NCBI GenBank assembly: GCA_003415625.1
Contig: PYIU01000009.1
Location: forward strand, 1,984,001-2,048,000
Length of the DNA: 64,000 bases
DNA from: Aquanectria penicillioides
Lineage: Eukaryota > Ascomycota > Sordariomycetes > Hypocreales > Nectriaceae
Direction of reading: 5' to 3'
Shown in pieces: positions 22,535-34,660 of the stretch. The notes beneath the pieces were generated by a model. That model was not told the origin of the DNA, did no database searches, and saw nothing but the letters and a program-made list of their open reading frames with translations. Position 1 is the first letter of the stretch; every line of letters starts with the position of its first letter. The position numbers were made by a program, and so were the translations under genes.

Positions 22535-24256
22535 TCATTTTGACTGCGCTTCTTCACACCTTCGTTCCCTAGCACTCTCCTTGGAAACGGTATTGACTGC
22601 TGGAGAGGTAGCTACCTGCGTTTCGTCGAGTAATGGAATTTCATCCACGCTCAGGTTTTGATGAGTAATCTCCTCTGTCTGCGATGTCCCGTTCATCAGA
22701 TCCTTCTCGCGCTCGATCTCGTTTGTTGAGGAGATCTGATCGGATGAGACGGCGGCGAGATGTGCTTTTTCAGAGAGACTTGTGTCATCCGAACGAGGGA
22801 TCATTGGTGGCGAATGGGGAATGTGGTCAGGAGAGCTTTGCCATTTCATAACCTCAGCCTTCATAGCCTCTAATTCTTTCTGGAAGCGTCTGCCAAAGAC
22901 ATCGATATAGTAGGTTGCACCGTTGTAAATACTCCAAATAAATACAACGACAAGGAAGATCGATGATGCATGCCGGTTAAGGAACCAGAGTGGACAGGGG
23001 AGCATAGTGAGCACTGCGTACGTGTACTGGATCATCATGAAAGTAGCTTCCTGCAAGTGTTCGGGGCGGGCCAAAACCATCTTTCCAATCCAGGTCCTGG
23101 AATATGACTTGCGCAGCCAAGTGAACGAGGTGGGTCTACCTGCTGCAATCTTGTCTTTTCGACGAAGAGAGATGAAGAAATAGTACGAGAATTGCCAGAA
23201 AGTGTAAGGAATCGTACTCCATGCGAGCATGGAAATGACGTTGGCGTAGGCGGTAGGCGATCCTGGTTCAGAATTCCTAATGGTCCAAATAGCCGGGAAA
23301 CGAACTCTCTGTTCCTCTAGTGGATATAAATGAACAATACAGTGCAGGGTTGCACAAGGCATGATGTGTATGAAGAGAGATGTAACTTTGTCGAAACTGT
23401 GGAAGACGAGCGAGTTGCGCCACATGATGATGGCAACAGCATTGTTTCCAAAGGCAAGACAGTACGCAGCTGTGAAGAGGCGTTTGGACGAGGGGAAAAT
23501 CCACATTGATAAAAACAACAGGAAGTTGACGAAATAACACAAGTCAGCCAAAAAGTAATGATAACCGCGTCGATGATACGTATAGTAGCGGATGGGCATG
23601 AAGTAAATCAGCTGAGCAGTGTACCAAAGGTGGAAATACTCTGGATAGCCACCGATGAGATAGCCACTAATGAAAATGTTGAGAACACCACAGATGAAGG
23701 ATATCTTCTCACGCAAGCTAATCGTCTTGGTATCGTTCCACCGCTCACCAAGTTTGTCTATCCGCCGGCGCATCTGCTTGCGGTAACGATCAAGTTGCTC
23801 ATCGGCTGAAGGAACGCGTCGCCTCCATTCCTCAACCATGCGCTCCCGGGCCAGCTGCGTTCTGGACTTCAGGGCACCTGTTGAACGACGGACCTTGCTG
23901 GTCTGCGCAGAGATGCCTTTTTGCAATTTTTCCAGTTGCTGCGGCAGAGCAAAATTATCGAGTAGATCGAGAACGGTCAAGCGGTCCACGGGTGGGAGTG
24001 ACGAGTCCCAGTCATCATGGTAGGAACTGCTCCCAGAGAAGGACGGGTTTCTCGAGTGTCGTGGGCTCTTGGGGGTGGTAGCACCCAGGATAGGGGTATC
24101 GAGCACAGCATGGTCGGCAGGAAAGGAGTTTGGAGACATAGGAGGTTCGGGATCGGGTGTCAGGATGGGATCGCTATCGGTAGAGATCGTATCGGATTTC
24201 AAGACTCGGGGGTTTGCTGCCGCTGTCTTAGAGGCCGCCTTAATATCATCGTCCAT
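22535..24256 (-). CDS. gpc1: Glycerophosphocholine acyltransferase Gpc1 (DUF2838 family)
   Basis: Polytopic ER membrane enzyme that acylates glycerophosphocholine with acyl-CoA to lysophosphatidylcholine, a phosphatidylcholine remodelling route first defined in yeast (YGR149W). It is a single exon of 573 aa. The cytosolic N-terminus of about 180 residues is disordered, then basic and coiled (QQLEKLQKGISAQTSKVRRS, RKQMRRRIDKLGERWNDTKTISLREKISF). The membrane core has about eight hydrophobic spans with the conserved blocks GYLIGGYPEYFHLWYTAQLIYFMPIRYYTY, NSLVFHSFDKVTSLFIHIMP, AWSTIPYTFWQFSYYFFI and TWIGK. The C-terminal tail is acidic and Ser/Thr-rich. The likely active-site His lies in SLFIHIMP. 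Length and topology fit the family. Divergent from Smc1. Confidence 0.92.
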   Translation of the reverse strand: MDDDIKAASKTAAANPRVLKSDTISTDSDPILTPDPEPPMSPNSFPADHAVLDTPILGATTPKSPRHSRNPSFSGSSSYHDDWDSSLPPVDRLTVLDLLDNFALPQQLEKLQKGISAQTSKVRRSTGALKSRTQLARERMVEEWRRRVPSADEQLDRYRKQMRRRIDKLGERWNDTKTISLREKISFICGVLNIFISGYLIGGYPEYFHLWYTAQLIYFMPIRYYTYHRRGYHYFLADLCYFVNFLLFLSMWIFPSSKRLFTAAYCLAFGNNAVAIIMWRNSLVFHSFDKVTSLFIHIMPCATLHCIVHLYPLEEQRVRFPAIWTIRNSEPGSPTAYANVISMLAWSTIPYTFWQFSYYFFISLRRKDKIAAGRPTSFTWLRKSYSRTWIGKMVLARPEHLQEATFMMIQYTYAVLTMLPCPLWFLNRHASSIFLVVVFIWSIYNGATYYIDVFGRRFQKELEAMKAEVMKWQSSPDHIPHSPPMIPRSDDTSLSEKAHLAAVSSDQISSTNEIEREKDLMNGTSQTEEITHQNLSVDEIPLLDETQVATSPAVNTVSKESARERRCEEAQSK

Positions 24257-25949
24257 GGTCGAGTCTTAGTGCGACCAGAAGGCAGACCAACAGATAGAGA
24301 TTCACCAAGGAACTGATTAGTGGTGTGTGAGTTATCAAATCATGCAGAAGCAATATAGCTCGAGAGTAGGCGAGGATGGTTCTCACAGGAAATAGAACCG
24401 ATGGTGTGCGCTCCGCAGAGATCCCCCCCCCCTTTGAGCAAGTCGAAACAGGCGCAAAGAAAAGCTGGTGTCGGTATTCTGGTTCCAGCAGTCCGGTTAT
24501 ACGACAGCCGTCAAACGATGGCAAAGGAATCCCAGGAAGGCGGGGAGACGAGAGATGAGATGGACGTTGAAGACAAGAAGATGAAGACAATGAAGTTCGG
24601 AAAAGGTCAAGAAAGTCTGCGGCGGTGACGGCAACAGAAGCGTCCGTCTATCCACGTGGGACGCTGTGTGTCTGAGTATGTTGAGTGTCCCTACCTACCT
24701 AACCTAGGTGCATGCGGTATAGTAACTAGGCAGGTAGGTATGATGAAAGACGCCTCGTGTCCAACCAGTCAAGATTAGCTAGGATCTTGGAATCCAGTTC
24801 TGGCCTTTTCCGGGGCCGGCAGGTGGGGACAGCGGGCTGCAGCAGGGTACAGGTGAGAGCCACACGGGACACCCGAAGCGCCAAACAGTGGGCCACTGGT
24901 GAAGTGCCACCACCAAGAGCCCTGTAACTGGGTCCAGACGTGATGGTTTCTTAGATTTCTGGACCAAAAGGCAAGTTGCAGCCTACGTGGTTCTGCAAAG
25001 TGTTCATAGATAGAATCAATGCGGAAGATAAATTCAGTGTATTTCAAATAATTCATTTATGCGTCCTTGTATCCAGATCTTGAACGGATGCTGGGTTATC
25101 CAGGAGGAGATGCTGAATCAGGCTCCCATCCAAGCTTTTCCTTGTCATGCAGATTTCGGGGCTGTGGCAGCATGTTGGGAATCGCAACCATCAACGTGGC
25201 ATCAGGTCATTCTTTCCACCTAATCAGCGACGCATCCAAATGATGTCGTGCCCAAGGCCTACATTTGAAGGCCTACATATTTCTTGAATCGTATGCTGTG
25301 ACTCCCCCAGGTGCTGCCAGAAACGCACGTGGTTGGACGCAGCACTTTCACCTGGTGACCCTCCTTCGTCGCCGGCATGAGATCCAGCAGCAGGCGCTCG
25401 AACTGCTGAGAGGAGGCTCTGATCAATTGCAGAGTAATTGGCACTGTACCCGGGAGGAGCTAACTCGTTACGCGATAGTGCGTTCTGTCGTCCGTGCACA
25501 TCCATCGCTTCATCTTTTCGGCAACAACCAACAAAGCGGCCAGTCAGCAACGGAGAAACCCAGGAGCACCCAATGCAGGTTCTGAGGCTCACTGTCACTG
25601 ATCAGGTCGCGCGACGCGTTCTTCACCGGCATCGCACTCGGGCTTTTCTCTGGCGTCGCAACAACGATTCATTCCCTCCCTCCCACCAACATCATCCCCT
25701 CGACCATCTGTACCAGGTTATGGCCTCGGATATGCGCCATCCGCTATTCGATCTCTGTGCCTAAAGAGAGAACGCTCAGTCGCCGCCTTTCCCTTGCGCG
25801 ACTCTCAGGTCGCAACATCCCCCCTCACTTCTTGACGCGCCCTTCCTCCATCGCATCCGCGATTCGCGATACCACTCCAACTTGCAACCTGCAATACCCG
25901 TCCATTTCTTCAACATCACATTCCAGGGCTTGCGCCCACCATCGCTATC
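24257..25949. promoter_or_regulatory. Divergent upstream region of gpc1 and smc1
   Basis: 1.7 kb between the two start codons, without a gene. It contains TACCTACCTAACCTAGGT at about 24692-24709 with a facing GGCAGGTAGGTA at 24730, giving an inverted arrangement. A small direct repeat AAGGCCTACAT occurs at 25255 and 25269. The last 350 bases are pyrimidine-rich, like a 5' leader for smc1. Confidence 0.4.
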
Positions 25950-28900
25950 ATGGGCAAGCTCATTCGTCTCGAGTTATTCAGTTTGTCTTCCACTCCATGA
26001 ATCTAAGGTGCTCTCTCTGGCAGGTATCTGACCCCCAATATAGATTTCAAGTCCTATAAGGGCCATCACACACTACTCTTTGGTGACTCGTATTTCACCT
26101 CCATCATCGGTCCCAATGGGTCTGGAAAGTCTAACTCGTGGGTCTGTCCGCAATATTTCCGTCACACCCAGCGTACTGACCTACCTCGCAGCATGGACGC
26201 CATCTCCTTCGTTTTGGGCATCAAATCATCCCATCTCCGATCCGCTCACCTCAAAGATCTCGTCTATCGAGGTCGAGTATTGAAGACATCGAAGATTAAC
26301 GACGACGGTTCTGCAGACACCAATGGTCATGCCAACGGGTTCGCCGATGGCGATGACAAAGCCTCTCGTGGCGACCCTAAGACGGCTTGGGTCATGGCTG
26401 TGTACGAAGACGATGCTGGTGATGAACAAAAATGGAAACGCTCCATTACCAACCAAGGCGCTAGCGAATACCGCATCAATGACCGTGTGGTGACTGCCCA
26501 GCAATACAATGAAGCTCTCGAGGCTGAAAACATTCTTATCAAGGCCAGAAACTTTCTGGTTTTTCAGGGCGATGTGGAGGCCATTGCTTCTCAGTCTCCT
26601 CAAGATTTGACCCGACTTATCGAACAGATTTCTGGAAGTCTGGAACACAAGTCGGATTATGAAAAGCTTCAAACGGAGGCAGAGCAAGCTGCAGAGAACC
26701 AGAACTTTCAGCTGCATCGACGTCGTGGTATCAACTCCGAGATCAAACAATACCGTGAGCAGAAGAAAGAGGCCGATAATTTCCAAAAGAAAACAGACGA
26801 GCGTGACGCTGCCATCGTTACTCAGACGTTGTGGAAACTTTATCACTTCCAAAAAGTCATGGATGAGTCGCATGCGGCAATCCAGGATCACCAAGAGGAC
26901 CTCAAAGAGCTCCGCCGCAATGTAGAATCCTTTGAAAAGCGATTGGAAGCTGCACGCAAGGAACAGGCTCTCACCGGTCGCCAGGTTGCCCGCATCGACA
27001 AGGACATCAAGCTGAAAGAAAGGAGCATTGAGGATAAAGAAAACAGTCTCGTGCCGTTTGAGGAAAAGATTCATGAATCCTCCCAGCTGATGGAAAAGCT
27101 CCAGGCTCAAGTCGCAAAAGTTTCGAAAGAGCGTGATGAGCAGGCCGACATCGTCAGCAAAGTAAAAAGAGATATCGAAAATGTAGAGAAGGCACGCGAA
27201 GTTTTCGAAAATGACTACAGAGAGCAAATGAAGAAGCAAGGCCGCGAGGTCAGTGATACGGACCGCAGAGAATATAACACTCTTCGAACTCGCGTCATGG
27301 CCCGCTCCGGTCCCAACCAAGCCAAACTTGAGAACCTCGAGCGACAGAGAAAAGCCGATGAGGTCACCGTCAATAATCTTAGGGGAAAGGTTGACGGCAT
27401 TGCGGCGACCATTGAGAAGATTGAGGCTGAGCTCGCCAGCATCGATGAGAGAAGATCTACAGCAGAGGCTGCCTCCAAAGAACTAGCCAAGGAAATCGAT
27501 GCTAAGAAGAAGGAATTCAATCAACTTCAATCAGAACGCGTCCGGACAAATCAAAAGCGTACCGAACTTGAAGAGAAGCTTGAAGACGTGGCCAGAAAGC
27601 TCAGGGAAGCTGATGATGGTCGCCGCCAAAGTGACAAAGAAACTCGGATGAAGGAGATGGTGACTTCGCTAAAGCGAATTTACCCGGGTGTCCGTGGACG
27701 GATCGGCGATCTCTGCACCCCCAAGCAGAAGAAGTTTGATGAAGCTGTTATTGTTGCTCTGGTAGAGACTTCGATTCTGTCGTTGTCGATTCAGAGAAGA
27801 TCGGTGTTGAATGCGTTCAATACCTCAAGGAGCAAAGATTTCCTCCGATGACATTCATTCCACTGGACAATATTAAGGTAAATGCTGTCAACACTGCCGT
27901 CAAGGGTTTCTCGGGAGCAAGGCTCACAATTGACACCATCAACTTCGATTCGGCCGTGGAGCGGGCCATGTCGTATGCTTGTGGAAGCTCGATTGTCTGT
28001 GACACTTTAGACATCGCTAAGCACATATGCTACGAAAAGAAGATCCCAGTCAAAGCAGTCACATTAGAGGGGTACATTATTCACAAGGCTGGTCTCATGA
28101 CGGGCGGTCGTGGACCCGAGCAGAAGAGCGGGAAGCGTCGCTTCGAAGAGGCCGACGTTCAAAACCTTCAGCGGATGGCCGCCAAACTCAAGGAAGAAAT
28201 TGAGCGTTTGCCAAAGGCTGACCGTCGTGGATCTCAAGAAGAAACCCTGCAAATTGATCTCACCGGGCTAGAGAGGCGGTTGGCTGCTGTGAGAGACGAG
28301 CTTCTAGCCTTCAACAAGAATCACGCGAGCAAGAAGCGCGAGTTAGACAATCAAAACAAGCAGCTACAAGATCTTCAACCCAAGTATGAGGGACAATCAT
28401 CACAACTGGAGAACACCAAGGCAACGTGCCAGGAATTCAAGGATGCGATTGCTCGGGTCGAGGATGAAGTCTTTGCGGAATTCTGCAGAAGATTGGGTTA
28501 TAGCGATATTCGCGCCTACGACGCTTCCCAAGGCAAGCTAGAACAGGAAGTCTCTGAGAAACGTAATCAATTCGATGTGCAGAAACAGAGGCTATCAAGC
28601 CGCCTTCAATGGGAGACAACCCGTCACGACGATACACAGGCTCGCATTAGCAGAATGCGAACCCACGTGCGCAGACTCCAGAATGACACCAAGGCCTATA
28701 CAAGAGACAAAGAGGCGATTCAAAAGGCCATGCGTCAAGATCAAGACGAAGTAGAAGTCCTTCAGGAGACACTGGAAGAAAGCAGGGCTGAATTGGGAGA
28801 GAAAAATCAAAAAGTCGCCGAAGCGAGGGCCGAGGTGCAGCGACGCAGCAAGGATATTGACTCGCGGTTGAAGGACATCAACGCATTGGAAACCACTGTC

Positions 28901-29936
28901 CAGAAGAACAGTGCAAGCAAATCGGGGCTCCTCCGCCGATGCCGGTTGGAACAAATCCAGATTCCCCTAGCAGAAGGAACTCTAGATAATTTGCCCAACG
29001 AAGACGACCTCCTGCACCAAGACCCAGATGCCATGGATATCGACGAGGAGGATGAAGAGATGATGGGTATTGCACTTGACGACCACGGCATCGAAATCGA
29101 TTTTGATGGCCTCGATGAGCAGCTCAAAAATGTAAGTGACACCTCTCATCCATGGACCAGGCCGTTCTGACTTGAAGCAGTCGGATGCGCCCAGCGTAGA
29201 AGAATCACTCTCGGACAAGATCGCAGCCCTTTCGGCCGAACTAGAGAAGCTCAACCCCAACATGCGAGCAATGGAAAGACTGGAAAGTGTCGAGTCCAGG
29301 CTCAAACTCACTGACCAGGAATACGAAGATTCAAAGGCAGCTGCGCACGAAGCCAAAGAGGCGTTCAACGAGATCAAACAAAGGAGATTTGAACTCTTCA
29401 ATAAGGCATTTTCTCACATCCAGGAACAGATATCGCACGTATACAAGGATCTGACACGATCAGAAGCGTATCCCTTGGGTGGACAAGCGTACCTTGATAT
29501 CGAAGAGGACACAGACATGCCATATCTATCAGGCATCAAATACCACGCAATGCCGCCGCTGAAGCGATTCCGGGACATGGAGCATCTTTCTGGCGGTGAG
29601 AAAACCATGGCAGCACTGGCACTCCTCTTTGCTATCCACAGCTACCAGCCCAGTCCTTTCTTTGTTCTTGATGAAGTTGATGCCGCCCTGGACAATGCCA
29701 ATGTGGACAAGATCAAGAAGTATATTCGAGAACATTCAGGTCCAGGGATGCAGTTTATTGTCATCAGTCTCAAGGCAGGCCTGTTCCAGGACAGCGAGAG
29801 CCTAGTTGGGGTCTATCGGGATCAGGAGGTCAACAGTTCAAGGACTCTAACATTGGATGTAAGTTCGACCCAGGATTCTCTCGTGTTGTAAGACTCGACA
29901 TGCTGACTTTATCTATAGCTGAGGAAATATGCATAA
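25950..29936 (+). CDS. smc1: Structural maintenance of chromosomes protein 1 (cohesin Smc1), with an apparent 1-base frame break
   Basis: Cohesin ATPase subunit paired with Smc3, needed for sister-chromatid cohesion. Exons: 25950-25980, 26044-26137, 26192-29131, 29181-29858 and 29919-29936. The first joins give MGKLIRLELFNFKSYKG and the Walker A GPNGSGKSNS (residues 33-42). Long coiled coils flank a hinge (MTFIPLDNIKVNAVN ... GYIIHKAGLMTGGRG). The C-terminal head has the signature LSGGEKTMAALAL (about 1157) and Walker B FFVLDEVDAALD. The last exon encodes LRKYA, the usual end. The frame breaks at 27759-27764: ALVETSILS is read where GRDFDSVVVDSEK is encoded one frame over, so one G is missing before GTAGAGAC. 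With that base the product is 1253 aa, normal length. Since Smc1 is essential, a consensus error is more likely than a null allele. Confidence 0.93.
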
Positions 29937-30758
29937 TAATGAGTGCGGTTTCGGATGAGAACGCTAGAGGGCTTGAGAGCAGAGTTACATAGGTCTAGCA
30001 TGACGGCTGTGTAGCAAGCTTCGACAGCGGTGACTAGGGGTCTGAAGGTGGTTGTGTATGAAGTCACGACTTTGGGTGTACCAATTGACTGTGTAATGCA
30101 TACCTGAGATTTACATATAAATAACCTGGAATGGACCAGACCTTTTCTAACCACTATGGTGGATATGGATATGTTGGATCTTCTTCGCCAAGACGCGTGT
30201 GACTTTGGTGCGCACATAGTTCCATTCTCCATCCGTCAGTGGTATACTCTTCGTGTAGCCCTAAGCAATAGAAATCGTCGCGGAGAATATAGCCTGTTTT
30301 GTACTCAGTACCTGTTGTAGGGCACCTTACACTTCTGCTTTATTACGCAGTGGTATTTCACTTCTGCGTCTCAAAAATGGTTGTCGTTGGTTGCAGGGCC
30401 TCAGGGATGAGGCTGAGAGACAAGAATAAGTGGGTCCTGAATTAAGAGATGGCCCTGGATTTTGTGCGCTACTACCCAAAGGCCGTTTGTCTGTCTACCT
30501 ACCATGTAACGCGACAAAGGCTTCGTTGACTTTTCCTCATCTTTACCCAACGCCCATCGCATAATCGCCCAGGATTACCGCCAGGATCTATTCACTTCCC
30601 AGTCGAATTCAGGTGCCAAGAAGGATCAGGGATTATTTCCCCGTCCCGAATTTCGAGGACCCTACCACGCTCGCATCCCGCCATGACACTGCAGCCCTGA
30701 GAGGCTTGTTGCGTCAATCCTTCCACGGTCGCTGGCCGCCTGCCAACTACCAGATACA
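29937..30758. other. Intergenic between smc1 and TFIIE alpha
   Basis: 3' end of smc1 and promoter/leader of the next plus-strand gene. The last 250 bases are pyrimidine-rich. No ORF with a domain was seen. Confidence 0.45.
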
Positions 30759-32134
30759 ATGGATTTGGCGGTGACCCTCATCAAGTCGGTGATGCGGGCG
30801 TTTTACCAGACACGCGATATACTGGTGATTGATGCGCTTATTCTACATGAAGCGTATGTGACGTGGCGCACACCAGATGGCCAGGACTGATTCGCTAAAT
30901 GATTTTGATCAATGCAGGCTCAGAGACGACGATTTGGCATACCTAATGTCCATCAACACCAAAGATCTTCACAAGATTTGCGGAAAGCTGCGTGAGGATA
31001 GGTTTTTAACAGTGTACGTGAGTCTCCGACCTCATCAAGAACTTTAAATCGTTGACATCTCGCCAAAACAGCCATACCCGATCAGAGTTACGAGAAGGCA
31101 ACCCAAGGCCGAGCAATCGAACGTGGTATTATATCAACTATCGACACACTATCGACGCTATCAAATGGCGCGTCTACACGATCGACAAGGAAGTACAGGG
31201 CACCACACAACCAGCAAATGAGAAGAAGGAATATTTCTGCTCGTTCTGTAAGGCTGAGTGGACAGCGATGGAGGTTCTAGACAGTGTCGGACCTGAGGGG
31301 TTTGTATGCCATCGTTGCCATCATCCCCTAGCTTTCGAGGCGGATCGAAATGCGGGCGGCCATGAGCAGTCTACCCGCCTGAACGATCAGTTCAAGTTCA
31401 TTAGTGAGCTCCTTCCACAGATTGATGCCGTTCATATTCCGGAATGTGACTTCGATCGTGCACATGCGAAGGCGCGGCCAGTTGTTCGAGATGCAACTCA
31501 CCAACGTGCTGCGACAGTTCCAGTCGATAATGGAGCCAACAGGCCTATGGCCGTCAGGGGCCTCACCAACACAGGTCCTCAGTCGATCGCCGTCAACATC
31601 TCAACTTCAGACGGGCCCACGGAGGCCGAGAAGGCCGCGGAGCAGGCTCGAAAGGAAAGGATAGCCAAGCAGAATGCACTCCCATCTTGGATGTCAAATA
31701 GTACAGTTACTGGGGAGTCGTTTTCTGGTACTACGAACACTGGCCCAAGCACTGTCACAAAAGAATCCGGCTTGAAAAACTCAACACTCGCCAATCCAGC
31801 CGATAGCAGCGCCAAGACCCAGATCGATGACATTTTTGAAAAGCTCAAGGCGGAGCAAGCGGCAGAGCGAGCTCGCGAAGCCGAGGATAATGAAGAATTC
31901 GGCTCCGAGGAAGACGATGAGGATGAATTTGAGGACGTTCCAGCAACGGCCAATGTATCTAGTCGAGATACACCAGTCACGCCCGCCATCAAGCGGGAAC
32001 CTTCAGGAGATATGTCCCGAGAGGGAGATAGCTCGGATGAAAGGCAGGCCAAGCGGGTCAAGGTTGAGCCAGGTGTGAAGAAAGAAGAGGATGCTGACAG
32101 TGACGAAGATGATTTGGAATTTGAGGACGTCTAA
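30759..32134 (+). CDS. tfa1: Transcription initiation factor TFIIE, alpha (large) subunit
   Basis: General RNA polymerase II factor that binds the polymerase clamp and recruits and stimulates TFIIH. Exons 30759-30853, 30918-31013 and 31072-32134 (introns 64 and 58 nt) give 417 aa. The extended winged helix occupies residues 1-105 (MDLAVTLIKSVMRAFYQTRD, ALRDDDLAYLMSINTKDLHKICGKLREDRFL, RTWYYINYRHTIDAIKWRVY). A zinc ribbon follows at about 117-146 (YFCSFCKAEWTAMEVLDS...GFVCHRCHHPL, Cys pairs C-x2-C and C-x2-C). The rest is disordered with acidic C-terminal stretches (EEFGSEEDDEDEFEDV and SDEDDLEFEDV at the end), the region that contacts TFIIH in the family. The gene is intact and its start is conserved. 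Confidence 0.94.
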
Positions 32135-32800
32135 GGATTCACGCACAATCTGCGCACCAAGGAATAGACAGGGGGCCAGCAAGAATGTTGAACCAAAGAG
32201 CAAGCAGAACATAAATACGCCACCTCTACAGTGGCGCGCCAAAATAATATGTACATCTATTTGTATGAATCGCATGATGCTAGTAAAGTGGTGGAGCAAG
32301 TGGCGACTGAATACCAGGTTACAGCCAAAGGACCGAACGTTGGGTATTCATATGGTGGTGTGTATAGGGTAGTTTGGTAGTTGGATAGTTGCGTGAAAAC
32401 AAGGGTTATCCTTGATTGTGAGGGTTTCCCTTGGTTTTTGCTCTTGGTTGTATCATTGTGTTCTCTGACTTGGAGGCATTTGTAGGTTCAAAGTCTATTG
32501 TGGATGTCCTTTTACGATGGCAGGGAACTGTGTGGCTTACTACCGCAAAAGGGCGAGGACGACGTGGCTGGATCATCTGTGTTTGAGTCTGATTTGCTGG
32601 TTAGCGGCATACACCATCTGAGCCATTCAACCCCCTCCTCACCAAACTCGGACTCACCTCGCAGCTTTCTGCTCTACGACCGATGACAGATCGTATTCCT
32701 GACCCCCCTTAGCTCGCCGACACGTCAGATTGTAACCGGAATACACCTATGTCATAACAAAAGAAAACGCACAAAAGGTCGATAGTTTAGTAGTGCTAGC
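32135..32800. other. Intergenic, no gene seen
   Basis: Spacer between TFIIE alpha and the family X polymerase, both on the plus strand. Short ORFs only, without domains. Confidence 0.45.
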
Positions 32801-34660
32801 ATGGGTCTCGACCTGCCGCCTATCTTTCTGCTGCCGACGCATCTGCAATCGGAGGAACTCGATGAACTTGAAAGCAAGATCGAATCCCTCACATACGACA
32901 TAAATGGGGCAGAAATAGTGCTAGGGAAAATAAACCGAAGAGAGCGAGCCATGTTTGAGCTGAGGCGTGCGAGGCTGGAGACAATTCCACAAGAAATGGA
33001 CAATGATCGTCATGACGGCAAATTGGTAGATTGTGAACGTGGTGACCAGCGTCGCACCCCTAGGAGAATTAAGACATCAGGACAACTTGAAAAAAAGAAG
33101 AACACAATAATGGTTGTGAAGTTAGCCTGGCTCAATGATTCACTGAAGAAAGGAGAGGTCCTGCCAGTCGAATCGTATGTCCTCTACAAAGGCAGAAAGG
33201 TTTCTCGAGACACACCACCCGAGCCTGACAAGATGCCACCAATAGGCACTATCCTAGCCAGGGCCGCCAGGGATCAGTTCGACGTACGAGGTTCGGAAGC
33301 CGAACTGGCAAGAACACGACGCAAACGAAGTTCTGATACACATTCTTCTCAGCCAATTTCGCAACCAACACCCCACCTCACCCGTGAAAGCACCTACGAA
33401 CACGATACTCTGTTGCCCGCAATCCCAGAATATCTCAACACAACGTACTCTTGTCAGCGACCGACTGCCAGTCACCCCCAAACGATGAGTTCGTTAAAGC
33501 CCTGAAGCAGGTTAGAACGATACGTTTATTGCGCGGTGACCAGGTGGGCGTAAGAGCCTATTCCACGTCAATTGCCGCATTGGCATCCTACCCTTATCTA
33601 TTAAAGACGCCGCAAGGTGAGGAATGGTTTGAAACAGTACAGACACCGACACTGACATCCTCGTAGAGGTAGGACGGCTGCCGGGATGCGGCGCTAGGAT
33701 CGCCGAGCTATATCATCAATGGAGGGATGCAGGCTGTCTCGAAGAAGCTAGGGAGGCTGAATCCGACACCATGGTCTCGGTGCTTAAGCTCTTTTACGAC
33801 ATCTGGGGTGTAGGGGACACCACAGCTCGAGAATTCTATCGGAAAGGTTGGTTGCTATGAAGGGTCGGGCTGTTGGGAGACCGACATGTAAAAGCATTTA
33901 CTAATAGTATTTAGGATGGAGAGACTTGGATGACCTTATTGAGCATGGATGGGGCACTCTGAGTAGATCCCAACAGATTGGGGTCAAGTACTACGACGAA
34001 CTCAAACTCAAGATTTCCCGCGACGAGGTCCAGTCGATCGGAGCAATTATCCTGGATCATGCCCGCAAAATTAACCGGGAATTTGCAATGGTGATCGTGG
34101 GGGGTTTTCGACGAGGAAAGGAGGCGTGCAGTGACGTGGACATTCTCTTGAGCCACCGCCAGGACGCCTTGACGATGAAGGCTGTGGAGAAGATAGTGAT
34201 GAGTCTTGAAAAGGGCCAGTTCATCACGCACACTTTAAGCCTATGGACCAGAAACAGCGAGCGCGGACAGGTACCTCTCCCTTGGAGAGACCAGGGAACC
34301 GGCGGGCCGGGGTTTGATACCCTCGATAAAGCCATGGTGATCTGGCGGGACCCGAGTCGAGAGAGTGCGCTACGCCGGCGGGTAGATATCATTGTGAGCC
34401 CGTGGAAGACAGTGGGCTGCGCAATGTTAGGATGGAGTGGTGGGACAACTTTCCAGAGAGACCTGCGGCGATACTGCACGGCTGAGAAAGGGTGGAAGTT
34501 CGATAGTAGCGGCATTCGGAGACGGGCAGATGGGGGTTGGGTGGATCTGGAAGGCACTTCTCGCGGAGACGAGGCGCCCAATATGGAGACGGCGGAGCGC
34601 AGGGTGTTTGAAGGGCTCGGGCTTCCATGGCGACGACCCGAGGATAGGTGCACGGGATGA
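32801..34660 (+). CDS. pol4: Family X DNA polymerase (Pol IV/lambda-like), with an apparent 1-base frame break
   Basis: Gap-filling repair polymerase used in end joining and base-excision repair. Exons 32801-33616, 33667-33846 and 33915-34660. The N-terminus is a BRCT-like domain (PPIFLLPTHLQSEELDELE, VVKLAWLNDSLKKGEVLPVESYVLY), followed by a Ser/Pro linker. Then come the lyase/fingers part with helix-hairpin-helix segments (GRLPGCGARIAELYHQW, DIWGVGDTTAREFYRKGW) and the palm with GGFRRGKEACSDVDIL, whose two Asp and a third in RRVDIIV are the metal ligands. The thumb is GWSGGTTFQRDLRRYC and the tail is RRVFEGLGLPWRRPEDRCTG. The frame breaks at the C5 run 33475-33479. One extra C turns HPQTMSSLKP-stop into HPPNDEFVKALKQVRTIRLLRGDQVGVRAYSTSI, which is conserved. 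The corrected length is 580 aa. I regard the gene as functional with a consensus error. Confidence 0.9.

Noticed and set aside
25254..25285. GGCCTACATTTGAA and GGCCTACAT as possible extra MITE ends
   Set aside because: Only 9-11 bases match the element's inverted repeat, in direct orientation, without a partner or target duplication. Probably chance.
26226..27320. 364-codon ORF antisense to smc1
   Set aside because: It mirrors the highly charged coiled-coil codons of smc1. It has no domain, and the sense strand is clearly the gene.
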